From Salinibacterium amurskyense (GTDB taxonomy: Bacteria > Actinomycetota > Actinomycetes > Actinomycetales > Microbacteriaceae): DNA of 64,000 bases. The position numbers were made by a program, and so were the translations under genes. Where the stretch lies: the NCBI RefSeq assembly GCF_002797685.1, contig NZ_PGFH01000002.1, forward strand, positions 496,001-560,000, written 5' to 3'. Under the pieces are notes generated by a model. The model was not told where the DNA came from and searched no databases. It saw only the letters and a program-made list of their open reading frames with translations. Of this stretch, positions 44,028-52,150 are shown one piece after another; the first letter of the stretch is position 1, and the number at the start of each line of letters is the position of its first letter.

Positions 44028-45398
44028 CTAGCGCAGAGTCTCCAACGCCGCCATCACTTTGGATGCCTCGGTGTCAGGGTTCACGAATGCTAGCCGCAGC
44101 ACAGTCTGGCCGCGCCATTTCGTTGGCACGCAGAGGATAACGCCGTCGTGTGCGACTTGCTTCGACCAGGCGGAATACTGTTCTGCCGTCCACCCGGTTC
44201 GCACAAACAGCAGTACCGAGAGCTCGGGCTCGCGCACGAGTTCGAGGTAGTCGCTCTCGTCGATAGCCTGGGTGACAGCACGCGCGGTCGATACCGAGGC
44301 TTCGATCGCGTCCCGATACTTGTCGGTACCGTGCGTGGCGAGACTGAACCACAGGGGGAGTCCGCGCACGCGCCGCGAGAGGTGCAGGGCGAGCTCGCTG
44401 GGGTTCCATTCGTTGCGGTCGATGGCATCCAAATAGCTGGCGTGCTGAGAGTGCACGGCCCGGGCAAGCTCGGGTTCGCGATAAATCAGCGCACAGCAGT
44501 CGTACGGCGCAAAGAGCCACTTGTGCGGGTCGACGATAAAGCTGTCGGCCCGTTCAATGCCGTCGAAGATGGGGCGGATGCTCGGGGCGGCGAGCCCCGC
44601 ACCGCCATAGGCGCCATCGACGTGCATCCAGACACCGAACTCTTCGCAGACGTCGGCAATGTCGGCAAGGTCGTCGACGAGGCCTTCGTTGGTCGTTCCG
44701 GCGGATGCCACCACGGCAAACACGTTCGGTGACTGTTCGAGAACGGCCCGCAGGGCTGCCCCGGTCATGTGTCCGCGGTCATCGATGGGCACATCGACCC
44801 GATCAACGTCGAGCGCTTTCGCGGCCGAGTTGATCGAAGAGTGAGCGTTGGACGTATAAGCGAGTTGCCAGCCGCCAGCAGGGCGACCGCCGCGACGCGT
44901 CTTGGCGGTTTCGCGGGCCGTCATGAGCGCCGAGAGGTTGCCCGAGGTGCCCCCGGAGACGAACGTTCCGCCAGCGGTCTCGGGCCAATCGAGCAGACCG
45001 ATGATCCACTGCAGTGCTTGGTTCTCGGCAAAGATGGCGCCAGCACCGGACTCCCAGAGCCCACCAAAAATGTTGGCAGAACTGGTGACGAGATCGAAGG
45101 CAACTGCCGCCCGTGTGGGCGCGGCGGCGATGTAAGCGAGGTTCAGCGGGTCATCTTGAGCCCGCGTTGCCGGCTCGAGAATCTCGTCGAAAATCCGGAG
45201 CGCTTCTGCGCCGCCGATTCCCTCCGGACGGATCGCGTGACCCACCGCTGCCGCCAGATCGGCCGCAGGCCGTGCTGTCGAAAATGGGTCGGTTTCGCGG
45301 ACCATTCTTTTGGAGGTCCAGTCGAGGGCGAGCTGCACTACTTCAGTCTCGTCGCCCCAGACTGCGTGGGGTCTGCCTTGTGGCCGCACTTCGCTCAT
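44028..45398 (-). CDS. PLP-dependent group II amino acid decarboxylase
   Basis: The 456-residue product shows the group II decarboxylase markers: GGTSGNLSAL, SNAHSSINSAAKAL, ASAGTTNEGLVDDL, VDGAYGG and the Schiff-base Lys in DPHKW near residue 303. It resembles the aromatic-L-amino-acid/2,4-diaminobutyrate decarboxylase group. It would turn an amino acid into its amine and CO2. It starts 21 bp after the P450 stop on the same strand, so it is in that operon. In this setting a decarboxylase for tyrosine, DOPA or a related amino acid is an attractive hypothesis, not a conclusion. Confidence 0.85.
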   Translation of the reverse strand: MSEVRPQGRPHAVWGDETEVVQLALDWTSKRMVRETDPFSTARPAADLAAAVGHAIRPEGIGGAEALRIFDEILEPATRAQDDPLNLAYIAAAPTRAAVAFDLVTSSANIFGGLWESGAGAIFAENQALQWIIGLLDWPETAGGTFVSGGTSGNLSALMTARETAKTRRGGRPAGGWQLAYTSNAHSSINSAAKALDVDRVDVPIDDRGHMTGAALRAVLEQSPNVFAVVASAGTTNEGLVDDLADIADVCEEFGVWMHVDGAYGGAGLAAPSIRPIFDGIERADSFIVDPHKWLFAPYDCCALIYREPELARAVHSQHASYLDAIDRNEWNPSELALHLSRRVRGLPLWFSLATHGTDKYRDAIEASVSTARAVTQAIDESDYLELVREPELSVLLFVRTGWTAEQYSAWSKQVAHDGVILCVPTKWRGQTVLRLAFVNPDTEASKVMAALETLR

Positions 45399-45419
45399 GC
45401 AACTACCTCGCTCATGTGC

Positions 45420-46664
45420 CTACTTTGCTAATTCGACGCGTACCGGGAGTCGTTTGATTCCGTTGACGAAATTGCTGCGCAGACGGTCAGGTTCACTGAG
45501 CTTCGTCATTCCCGAGATTCGGGGCAACAGGTTCTCGAACATGATACGGATTTCGAGACGGGCCAGTGAGTTTCCAAGACACATGTGCGGGCCACCGCGA
45601 CCGAACGCCATGTGCTCGTTCGGGTTGCGGGTGACATCCATCTGGTAGGGGTTGTCGAAGATCTCGGGGTCACGGTTTCCGGCGGCGAACCACGTGACAA
45701 CCTTCTGGCCTTCCTTGATGGCCTGACCATTGATCTCGGTGTCCTTCGTCGCGGTGCGACGGAAGTGGTAAACCGGGCTGGCCATGCGTAGGAACTCTTC
45801 AACAGCCCACGGGATGAGCTCAGGCTTCTCCTGCAGGAGTGCCATCTGGTCGGGGTTGTCCATGAGGTAGTTCATGGAGTGCGTAATGGTGTGGCGCGTG
45901 GTTTCGTTGCCGGCAACGACGAGTAGCAGGAAGTAACTGTTGAAGTCGCGCTCGCTGAGCTCTTGGCCGTCCATCGGCGTCTGGTTGACGAGGCGAGACA
46001 CGAGGTCGTTGCCATCCTTGCCGCGACGCTGGTTGGCGAGGTCGTTGCCGTACTCGAAAACCTCTCTCGCAGCAGGTGAGCGGAAGGGCAGAAGGCGAAA
46101 CTCTTCACTCTCGGCGGAGCTTGCCAGTACGTCAGCGTGTTCCGGATCGTCGTTTCCGATCATCCGGTTGCCCCAGTCGATCAGTTTGTAAATGTCGGTG
46201 TCAGGCACGTCGAGCATCTTGGCGAGAACACGGATCGGGAAGTCGGCAGCCACTTGATCGACGAACTCGAACTCAGGGTTCGCAAAGGCGGCATCGAGGG
46301 TGCTGGCGGTGAGGCCGCGGAGGAAGGTTTCGTAGCCGGCGACTGCGCGGGGAGTGAACTCGCCCTGCATGAGGCGGCGAAGCGCGCGGTGACGAACACC
46401 GTCGGTTTCGAGCATCGACTTGCGGGCTTCAATTTGCTCGTCATCGAGCTCTTCGAGGTTGACCGTACCGCGCTCGCTGGAGAAGGTTTCGGTGTCCCGG
46501 AGTACGGACACGATGTCGTGGTAGCGGGTGAGCGACCAAAAGCCGTGGTTGGGCGCTGGTTCCTCTGACCAGTGCACCGGAGCCTCTGCCCGAAGCTTGT
46601 CGAACACGTTCCAGGGTGTGCCATTTTCGAACAGATCTAGGTCTGCCAGGGTGACGTTCGCCAT
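45420..46664 (-). CDS. Cytochrome P450 monooxygenase
   Basis: ATG 46664 gives 414 residues. The I-helix motif is GNETTRHTITHS, the ExxR is in EEFLRMASP, and the haem loop is AFGRGGPHMCLGN with Cys362 as thiolate ligand. It is a soluble class I P450 that needs a ferredoxin and reductase, which lie about 4 kb away at 50677 and 50868. The substrate-entry region has the FRRTATKDTEINGQ type of the CYP124/CYP268-like group (a resemblance, not an assignment). It is the first gene of the P450, decarboxylase, cupin operon and has a palindrome 26 bp upstream. Confidence 0.92.
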   Translation of the reverse strand: MANVTLADLDLFENGTPWNVFDKLRAEAPVHWSEEPAPNHGFWSLTRYHDIVSVLRDTETFSSERGTVNLEELDDEQIEARKSMLETDGVRHRALRRLMQGEFTPRAVAGYETFLRGLTASTLDAAFANPEFEFVDQVAADFPIRVLAKMLDVPDTDIYKLIDWGNRMIGNDDPEHADVLASSAESEEFRLLPFRSPAAREVFEYGNDLANQRRGKDGNDLVSRLVNQTPMDGQELSERDFNSYFLLLVVAGNETTRHTITHSMNYLMDNPDQMALLQEKPELIPWAVEEFLRMASPVYHFRRTATKDTEINGQAIKEGQKVVTWFAAGNRDPEIFDNPYQMDVTRNPNEHMAFGRGGPHMCLGNSLARLEIRIMFENLLPRISGMTKLSEPDRLRSNFVNGIKRLPVRVELAK

Positions 46665-46689
46665 TGAAGTCAACTCAATCCTCCGTGGG

Positions 46690-46707
46690 TTGTTTGGATA
46701 CAAACAA
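46690..46707. promoter_or_regulatory. Cluster palindrome D (P450 side)
   Basis: TTGTTT-GGATAC-AAACAA: perfect 6-bp arms with the same GGATAC centre as palindrome A on the opposite strand, 26 bp upstream of the P450 start. Confidence 0.78.
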
Positions 46708-46810
46708 TACGGTACCCGAACAAGTTTCCGCGAGTATTCGCGTCAAATCTTTCTGGGTGGCAGGGGTTAGATAGAGTAACCGCAGCTAAATGCGAGCGAG
46801 GGGACCCTCC

Positions 46811-47311
46811 GTGGCCGGACCACACACACTGACTGAAACCGAGCGCCAGGTGCAGGCGAGAGTCGGCGGCCTGCCGCTCGACTACTCCGCGATGGCTGTT
46901 GCGTCGAATCTGTTTCGTGCCGCTAACGCCGTGCGTAACCATTTCGAGCGCACCGTGCTCTCAGAGCACAACCTGTCGTGGACGGCATTCGTGGTGTTGT
47001 GGGTTACGTGGATCTGGGAGCCCATCGAAACTCGTCAAATTGCACTCGAGGGCGGATTCTCTAAAGCCACTCTCACGGGAGTGCTCACGACGCTCGAACG
47101 CCGCGGTTGGTTGACGCGCGAGCGCAGCGATACTGATGGTCGTCTTGTTGTTGTGAAGCTCACCGATCGTGGTCGCGAACTCATGACCGAGTTGTTCCCG
47201 GCCTTCAACCTGCAAGAGCAGGCAGTGACGGGCCCGGTTGATCCCGAACGCCGCGAGGAGCTGGCTGAGATGCTGCGCCTCATCACGGCCGGCGTTGAGC
47301 CCAAGCCCTAG
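46811..47311 (+). CDS. MarR family regulator, probable controller of the cluster
   Basis: GTG 46811 (166 residues) is preferred over the in-frame ATG at 46790 because GAGGGGA precedes it. The winged HTH is visible in LSWTAFVVLWVTWIWEPIETRQIALEGGFSKATLTGVLTTLERRGWLTRERSDTDGR-like order, here with DGR in the wing. It lies divergent from the P450 operon and upstream of the dehydrogenase-dioxygenase operon, and palindromes lie on both sides. MarR proteins bind 16-20 bp palindromes and release them on phenolic or CoA ligands, so it is the best candidate for reading the five sites. Confidence 0.9.
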   Translation: MAGPHTLTETERQVQARVGGLPLDYSAMAVASNLFRAANAVRNHFERTVLSEHNLSWTAFVVLWVTWIWEPIETRQIALEGGFSKATLTGVLTTLERRGWLTRERSDTDGRLVVVKLTDRGRELMTELFPAFNLQEQAVTGPVDPERREELAEMLRLITAGVEPKP

Positions 47312-47377
47312 GTAATTCACATTTTTTAGTGGTCTGTTGTCCTCAATGCTTGTTTGGGGTCTAATCACTCGCTAAGG

Positions 47378-47403
47378 TAAGTCATTAGCATCCGAATGAC
47401 TTA
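47378..47403. promoter_or_regulatory. Cluster palindrome E (aldehyde dehydrogenase operon)
   Basis: TAAGTCATT-AGCATCCG-AATGACTTA: perfect 9-bp arms, 29 bp before the dehydrogenase start. The reverse complement has TTCGGATGC, close to the TTCGGATAC of the other sites. Confidence 0.8.
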
Positions 47404-47431
47404 ACGGCGAGCGATTCGAGACGGGACAACT

Positions 47432-48895
47432 ATGACCAACGTTAAAGTAGCCGGAGTGACCGTCGATACGCGGCACTTCATCAATGGAGAACGCGTCGCC
47501 TCAGACGAGACGTTCACCAACACGTCACCGATCGACGCCAGCCCCCTCGGAGAAATCTCCCGCGGCGGTCAGCGCGAAGTCGACATGGCTGTCGCTGCCG
47601 CTCGTGCAGCATTCCCCGGATGGGCTGCCACGAGCCCGAAAGACCGTGCAGCCATCATGCACAAGATCGCCGACCTCGTTGAAGAGCGCGTCTCCGAGCT
47701 CGCCAACGTTGAGACGATGGACAACGGCGCGCTCCTGCGCAGCCACCTGCGCGGCGTGATGCCGCGAGTGGCCCACAACTTCCGGTTCTTCGCCGACTAT
47801 CTCGTGAACGACCTCGGGCATCCGGACTTCGAAACTCGCGGCCACAACAACCACGTCTCGTGGGACCCCTCGGGAGTCGCCGCTCTCATCACGCCGTGGA
47901 ACGCGCCGCTCATGCTCGCCACCTGGAAGATCGCTCCGGCGCTCGCCGCGGGCGACACGGTCGTGCTCAAGCCGGCCGAGTGGACGCCGCTCACGGCATC
48001 CCTCTTCGCCGACATCACCGCTGAAGCGGGCCTTCCTGCCGGTGTCTTCAACGTTGTGCAGGGTTACGGCAAAGAAGCGGGCGCTTCGCTCGTTGCTCAC
48101 CCCGACCTCAGCCGCATCTCGTTCACCGGTTCGGTGCCGACGGCCAAGTCGATCGCTCGTGCCGCCGCCGACAACCTCACCCCCTGCAGCTTCGAACTCG
48201 GGGGCAAGAGCCCGTGCATCGTCATGGAAGACGCCGACCTCGAGCTCGCCGCAACTCTCGCGGTCGAGCAGTACGACAACGCTGGCCAGGTCTGCCTCTC
48301 CGGTACCCGCATCCTCGTTCACGAGAACATTGCGGATGCCTTTGCCGAAGCCTTCAAAGCCAAGGTTGCGACCCTGCGCCAAGGCGACCCTCGCGACATC
48401 GAGACCGACATCGGGCCGCAGGTTCACCGCGTGCACTTCGAACGCATCAAGGGATTTGTTGATCGCGCGAAAGACGGCGGAGCCAACATCGTTTTCGGTG
48501 GCGAGCCGAACGCAGAGCTTGGTGGGCTCTACTTCTCGCCGACTCTCGTCAAGAACCCCGAGGTCGACAGCGAAATCGTCACCCAGGAGGTCTTCGGGCC
48601 GGTGCTCACGATGCAGACCTTCACAACGGATGACGAACTCGTCGCCATGGCGAACGGCACCGAGTTTGGCCTCGCCGCCATTCTCGTCTCGGGCAACCGC
48701 GAGCACGCTGACGTTATCGCCAAGCAGCTCGTCGCCGGCACGATCTGGGTCAACTGCTTCTTCGTGCGTGACTTGCGGGCACCTTTCGGCGGTTCCAAGA
48801 AGTCGGGTGTTGGTCGCGAGGGTGGCACGTGGTCGTTTGATTTCTACGCAGATGTAAAGAACACGGTGGTTTCACCGAACGGATGGAAGGAATAG
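47432..48895 (+). CDS. Aldehyde dehydrogenase, HpaE/AmnC-like semialdehyde type
   Basis: The 487-residue product has PWNAPLML, FTGSVPTAKSI, ELGGKSPCIV (Glu general base) and NAGQVCLSGTRI (catalytic Cys). Near the C-terminus, NCFFVRDLRAPFGG and GVGREGG follow the HpaE (5-carboxymethyl-2-hydroxymuconic semialdehyde dehydrogenase) and 2-aminomuconic semialdehyde dehydrogenase branch. This fits oxidation of a meta-cleavage product by NAD+. It opens an operon with the dioxygenase, 2 bp away. Confidence 0.9.
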   Translation: MTNVKVAGVTVDTRHFINGERVASDETFTNTSPIDASPLGEISRGGQREVDMAVAAARAAFPGWAATSPKDRAAIMHKIADLVEERVSELANVETMDNGALLRSHLRGVMPRVAHNFRFFADYLVNDLGHPDFETRGHNNHVSWDPSGVAALITPWNAPLMLATWKIAPALAAGDTVVLKPAEWTPLTASLFADITAEAGLPAGVFNVVQGYGKEAGASLVAHPDLSRISFTGSVPTAKSIARAAADNLTPCSFELGGKSPCIVMEDADLELAATLAVEQYDNAGQVCLSGTRILVHENIADAFAEAFKAKVATLRQGDPRDIETDIGPQVHRVHFERIKGFVDRAKDGGANIVFGGEPNAELGGLYFSPTLVKNPEVDSEIVTQEVFGPVLTMQTFTTDDELVAMANGTEFGLAAILVSGNREHADVIAKQLVAGTIWVNCFFVRDLRAPFGGSKKSGVGREGGTWSFDFYADVKNTVVSPNGWKE

Positions 48896-48897
48896 TC

Positions 48898-49809
48898 ATG
48901 GGAGAAGTAGTTGGCGCTGGGCTGATCGCCCACGTACCTACAATCATGTTGCCCAAAGAGATCCGTATGGAGCTCAATGAGGGCAAGGACTCAACGCTCG
49001 TTGAAGGCCTCGAACGACTCCGCAAGGACTACTTCGAGAATGACGACTACGACACTGTTGTCGTGCTCGACAGCCACTGGGCGACCACGGTTGAATTCGT
49101 CGTCACGGCGCACGAGCGTCGCCACGGCAAGTTCACGTCAGAAGAACTGCCCCGCGGAATGAGCGGGGTGCCGTACGACTTCATCGGCGACCCCGAGCTC
49201 GCGAAACTCATGGGGGAGCAGGCCGAAAAGAACGGTACCTGGATCACCCCGATCGACGACGAGTACCTGCCGATCATGTACGCCACGATCAACCTGTGGG
49301 AGTACCTCGGCAAGGGTCTTCCTGACAAGAAGTGGGTCAGCGTTTCCATCTGCCAGACCGCGACCGATGAGGACTTCCTTCGGGCGGGTCGTGCCATTGG
49401 CGAAGCGATTGCCAAGAGTGATCGCCGCGTCATCCTCCTCGCTTCTGGTGCGCTCTCGCACACGTTCTACAAGCTGCGCGATCTGCGCAAGCACGAGATG
49501 GCTGATCCGGCCCACATTTTCTCGGATGCTGCCCGCGAGGCAGACTACGAACGTCTCGACTGGTTCAAGGCCGGCGACCACGCTCAGGTGCTGGAGACCA
49601 TGCCCGCGTTCCAGAAGGTGCGCCCCGAGGCCATGTTTGGCCACTGGCTCATGACCGCGGGTGCGATCGGCGAAGAAGCCTGCACCGCCCCCGGCGTGAT
49701 GTACAGCGAGTACGAAAATTCGATCGGCACCGGTCAGGTGCACGTATGGTTCCCGAAGCCCGAAGGTGGCTTCCCGGCAGCAAAGGATGTGGTCCTTTCT
49801 CGTGACTGA
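48898..49809 (+). CDS. Class III (LigB-type) extradiol ring-cleavage dioxygenase, HpcB-like
   Basis: ATG 48898 has GGAAGGAA. The 303-residue product shares the layout of HpcB 3,4-dihydroxyphenylacetate 2,3-dioxygenase: AHVPT (metal His12), VVLDSHW (His60), TSEELP, LASGALSHTF and GTGQVHVWFP at the end. These enzymes use Fe(II) and O2 to open a catechol next to the hydroxyls, giving a yellow semialdehyde. Homoprotocatechuate is the likely class of substrate; 2-aminophenol is an alternative in the same superfamily. Confidence 0.85.
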   Translation: MGEVVGAGLIAHVPTIMLPKEIRMELNEGKDSTLVEGLERLRKDYFENDDYDTVVVLDSHWATTVEFVVTAHERRHGKFTSEELPRGMSGVPYDFIGDPELAKLMGEQAEKNGTWITPIDDEYLPIMYATINLWEYLGKGLPDKKWVSVSICQTATDEDFLRAGRAIGEAIAKSDRRVILLASGALSHTFYKLRDLRKHEMADPAHIFSDAAREADYERLDWFKAGDHAQVLETMPAFQKVRPEAMFGHWLMTAGAIGEEACTAPGVMYSEYENSIGTGQVHVWFPKPEGGFPAAKDVVLSRD

Positions 49810-50680
49810 GTTCCGCAGAGTACTTCTTGATGGATACCCGACGCAGGTAACGCGTCACGGTGACGTTCTCGTCGCCGGTGATGGCCGAGAGGTGGGAGTC
49901 GACGAGGCAATTCACCTGCCGCCGACCGAGCCGAGCAAGATCATCGCCGTGCACTTGAACTACGCCAGCCGCACCGAAGAGTTCATGACAAAGCTGCCCG
50001 CTGCGCCGACTTACTTTCAGAAGCCGGTCACCGCGCTCAACACTCACAAGGGGGATGTTGTGCGGCCCGAGGGCTGCAAGTGGTTGAACTTCGAGGGTGA
50101 GATCGTCATCGTGATCGGCCGCACGTGCCGCAATGTTTCGCCCGACCAGGCCAGCGACTACATCGCCGGCTACTCGATCGGTAACGACTACGGTCTGCAC
50201 GATTTCCGCGACACGGATGCCGGTTCCATGCTTCGCGTCAAGGGCAGCGACACGCTCGCTCCTGTTGGCCCCGGCCTCGTGACGGATTGGGATTTCCGCG
50301 GCAAGCAGTTGCGCACCATCGTCAACGGTGAAGTCAAGCAAGACGACAACACCGACAACATGGAGTGGGACATGAACTACCTCGTGGCCGATATTGCTCG
50401 CACGATCACGTTGAGCCCCGGCGACATGCTGTTCTCGGGAACGCCCGCGTTCTCGCGTCCGGTTCAGCCTGGCGACGTTGTTGAGGTCGAAGTTGAAGGT
50501 CTGGGCAAGCTGACGAACCGTATCGTTACGGGTCCGACTGCGATCCGCACCGACGTGGGGGCACAGCCCACAGAGTCTGAAGAGGTAATGTCGACGGCAA
50601 TGGGTGGCGACTGGGAGTTCCGAGGAATTCGGACCCCGTCGAAGGATCTCTACCCATCGAAGATTGAGGAAAAGCGATGA
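49802..50680 (+). CDS. Fumarylacetoacetate hydrolase family protein (HpaG-like isomerase/decarboxylase/hydratase)
   Basis: GTG 49802 overlaps the dioxygenase stop and gives 292 residues. The FAH fold has HLNYASR, PTYFQKPVTAL, NFEGEIVIVIG with the acidic metal ligands, and GNDYGLHDFRD. This family contains HpaG and 4-oxalocrotonate decarboxylase/hydratase enzymes that act after meta cleavage and dehydrogenation. It fits the next step of the pathway. The rest of a canonical lower pathway (HpaF, HpaH, HpaI) is not in this window. Confidence 0.85.
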   Translation: MTEFRRVLLDGYPTQVTRHGDVLVAGDGREVGVDEAIHLPPTEPSKIIAVHLNYASRTEEFMTKLPAAPTYFQKPVTALNTHKGDVVRPEGCKWLNFEGEIVIVIGRTCRNVSPDQASDYIAGYSIGNDYGLHDFRDTDAGSMLRVKGSDTLAPVGPGLVTDWDFRGKQLRTIVNGEVKQDDNTDNMEWDMNYLVADIARTITLSPGDMLFSGTPAFSRPVQPGDVVEVEVEGLGKLTNRIVTGPTAIRTDVGAQPTESEEVMSTAMGGDWEFRGIRTPSKDLYPSKIEEKR

Positions 50681-50868
50681 TCAAAATCGAAGTCGACATG
50701 AACCAGTGCCAGCACTATGGCCAGTGTGTGTTTGAGGCACCCGACAACTTCAAGCTCAACGATGACGACAAGCTCGAGTACGTGGCCGAAGCGCCCGACT
50801 CGGAGCGCGACAACATCGAAGCCGCTGTTGATGTATGCCCGATGCAGGCCATCCGAATCGTCGAATAG
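50677..50868 (+). CDS. [3Fe-4S] ferredoxin of the P450 type
   Basis: The 63-residue protein has CQHYGQC and a CPMQA motif, giving three Cys (C-x5-C...CP) for a [3Fe-4S] cluster, typical of ferredoxins that feed class I P450s. ATGA overlaps the previous stop, and the reductase start follows directly (TAGTG). It transfers electrons from the reductase to the P450. Confidence 0.92.
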   Translation: MIKIEVDMNQCQHYGQCVFEAPDNFKLNDDDKLEYVAEAPDSERDNIEAAVDVCPMQAIRIVE

Positions 50869-52094
50869 TGTCTGAGGCTAACCCCGCCGCACCGGTCGTT
50901 ATTGTCGGTGCGGCGATGGGTGGGCTGCGCGCGGCGGAGTCTCTTCGCCGTTCGGGCTACACCGGCGCTATCCGCGTGGTTGGTGAAGAACTTCACGCGC
51001 CTTATAACCGTCCACCCCTCTCTAAAGAGGTGTTGGCCAGCGATGTAACCCACGAGGCTGTGGCGTTCCCGTCGCGTGCCGAAATGGGCGACGTCGAATG
51101 GATGCTCGGGGTGCGGGCAACTGCGGTCGATCTCGATGCGCACACTCTCACCACCGACGATGGGTCTGTGCAGGAGTGGCGTGCCCTGGTTATCGCGACG
51201 GGCCTGCGCGCTCGCCGCTTGGATTTTGCCCCGATTGCCGGGCGTCACGTTGTCCGTTCGCTGGATGACGCGATGGCTCTGCGCGCCGAACTCACCGAGG
51301 GTGCGCGCGTTGTGGTCGTCGGCTCAGGCTTCTTAGGCTGTGAACTGAGCGCCACCGCTCGCAAGCTCGGCTGCGAAGTCACCATTGTGACGCCGAGTGC
51401 CGAGCCCATGATGCGTCCGTTGGGTGACCTCGTCGCGAAGGAAATGCGTCGTCGACTCACCGATGAGGGCGTAGAGATTTTCTCCGGTGTGACTGTTGCG
51501 GCGATCAACGGCGAGGCTGCGGTCGAGTCTGTTGAGCTGAGCGATGGCCGCGTTATTGAGGCCGATGTCGTGATTGAGTCTGTTGGCTCGCACTGCAACA
51601 TCGAGTGGCTTGAGGGAACGAACCTCGACGTCGCGGACGGAGTGCTCGCTGACAACGCGATGCGCGCTGTCACGACCGACGGTCGTGCTCTCGATGACGT
51701 CTACGTTGTGGGCGATATCGCTCGCTTCCCGAACCCCATGTTCGATAACGTTGCCCGTCGAATCGAGCACTGGAACATCCCCACCGACACCGGCAAGCGT
51801 GCGGGCGCCGTGCTCGCAGCGCACCTCGCCGACGACGGATCCTTCGCCGATGTGGTGGCGAAGCCTTTCGCTCCGATGCCGTCGTTCTGGTCGAACCAGT
51901 TCGAGATCAAACTGCAGGCCTACGGTCTGTTGGGCTTGGTGTCGGATGACGACATCCGCGTGCTTGAGGGAGACCTCAGCGACCAGGCTGCCGTGGGTTA
52001 CTACCGCGAGGGCCGTCTCGTAGGCGTACTCGGAATTGGCATGAAGGCCGCGCTGCTGCCGTATCGCAAGCAGATTGCGGAGGGCGGCGCGTAG
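50868..52094 (+). CDS. FAD-dependent ferredoxin reductase
   Basis: GTG 50868 overlaps the ferredoxin stop by one base and gives 408 residues. An N-terminal FAD motif (VIVGAAMGGLRAAESLRR), a central NAD motif (VVVVGSGFLGCELSATARKLG) and YVVGDIARFPN place it in the oxygenase-coupled NADH-ferredoxin reductase family (BphA4/putidaredoxin-reductase type). It completes the P450 electron chain. The C-terminal reductase domain is intact. Confidence 0.93.
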   Translation: MSEANPAAPVVIVGAAMGGLRAAESLRRSGYTGAIRVVGEELHAPYNRPPLSKEVLASDVTHEAVAFPSRAEMGDVEWMLGVRATAVDLDAHTLTTDDGSVQEWRALVIATGLRARRLDFAPIAGRHVVRSLDDAMALRAELTEGARVVVVGSGFLGCELSATARKLGCEVTIVTPSAEPMMRPLGDLVAKEMRRRLTDEGVEIFSGVTVAAINGEAAVESVELSDGRVIEADVVIESVGSHCNIEWLEGTNLDVADGVLADNAMRAVTTDGRALDDVYVVGDIARFPNPMFDNVARRIEHWNIPTDTGKRAGAVLAAHLADDGSFADVVAKPFAPMPSFWSNQFEIKLQAYGLLGLVSDDDIRVLEGDLSDQAAVGYYREGRLVGVLGIGMKAALLPYRKQIAEGGA

Positions 52095-52150
52095 CCGTAT
52101 TCACACCGTTGTCTCTGGGCAGTGGAGAAGCGGGGTCGTAGGCTGGCCTT

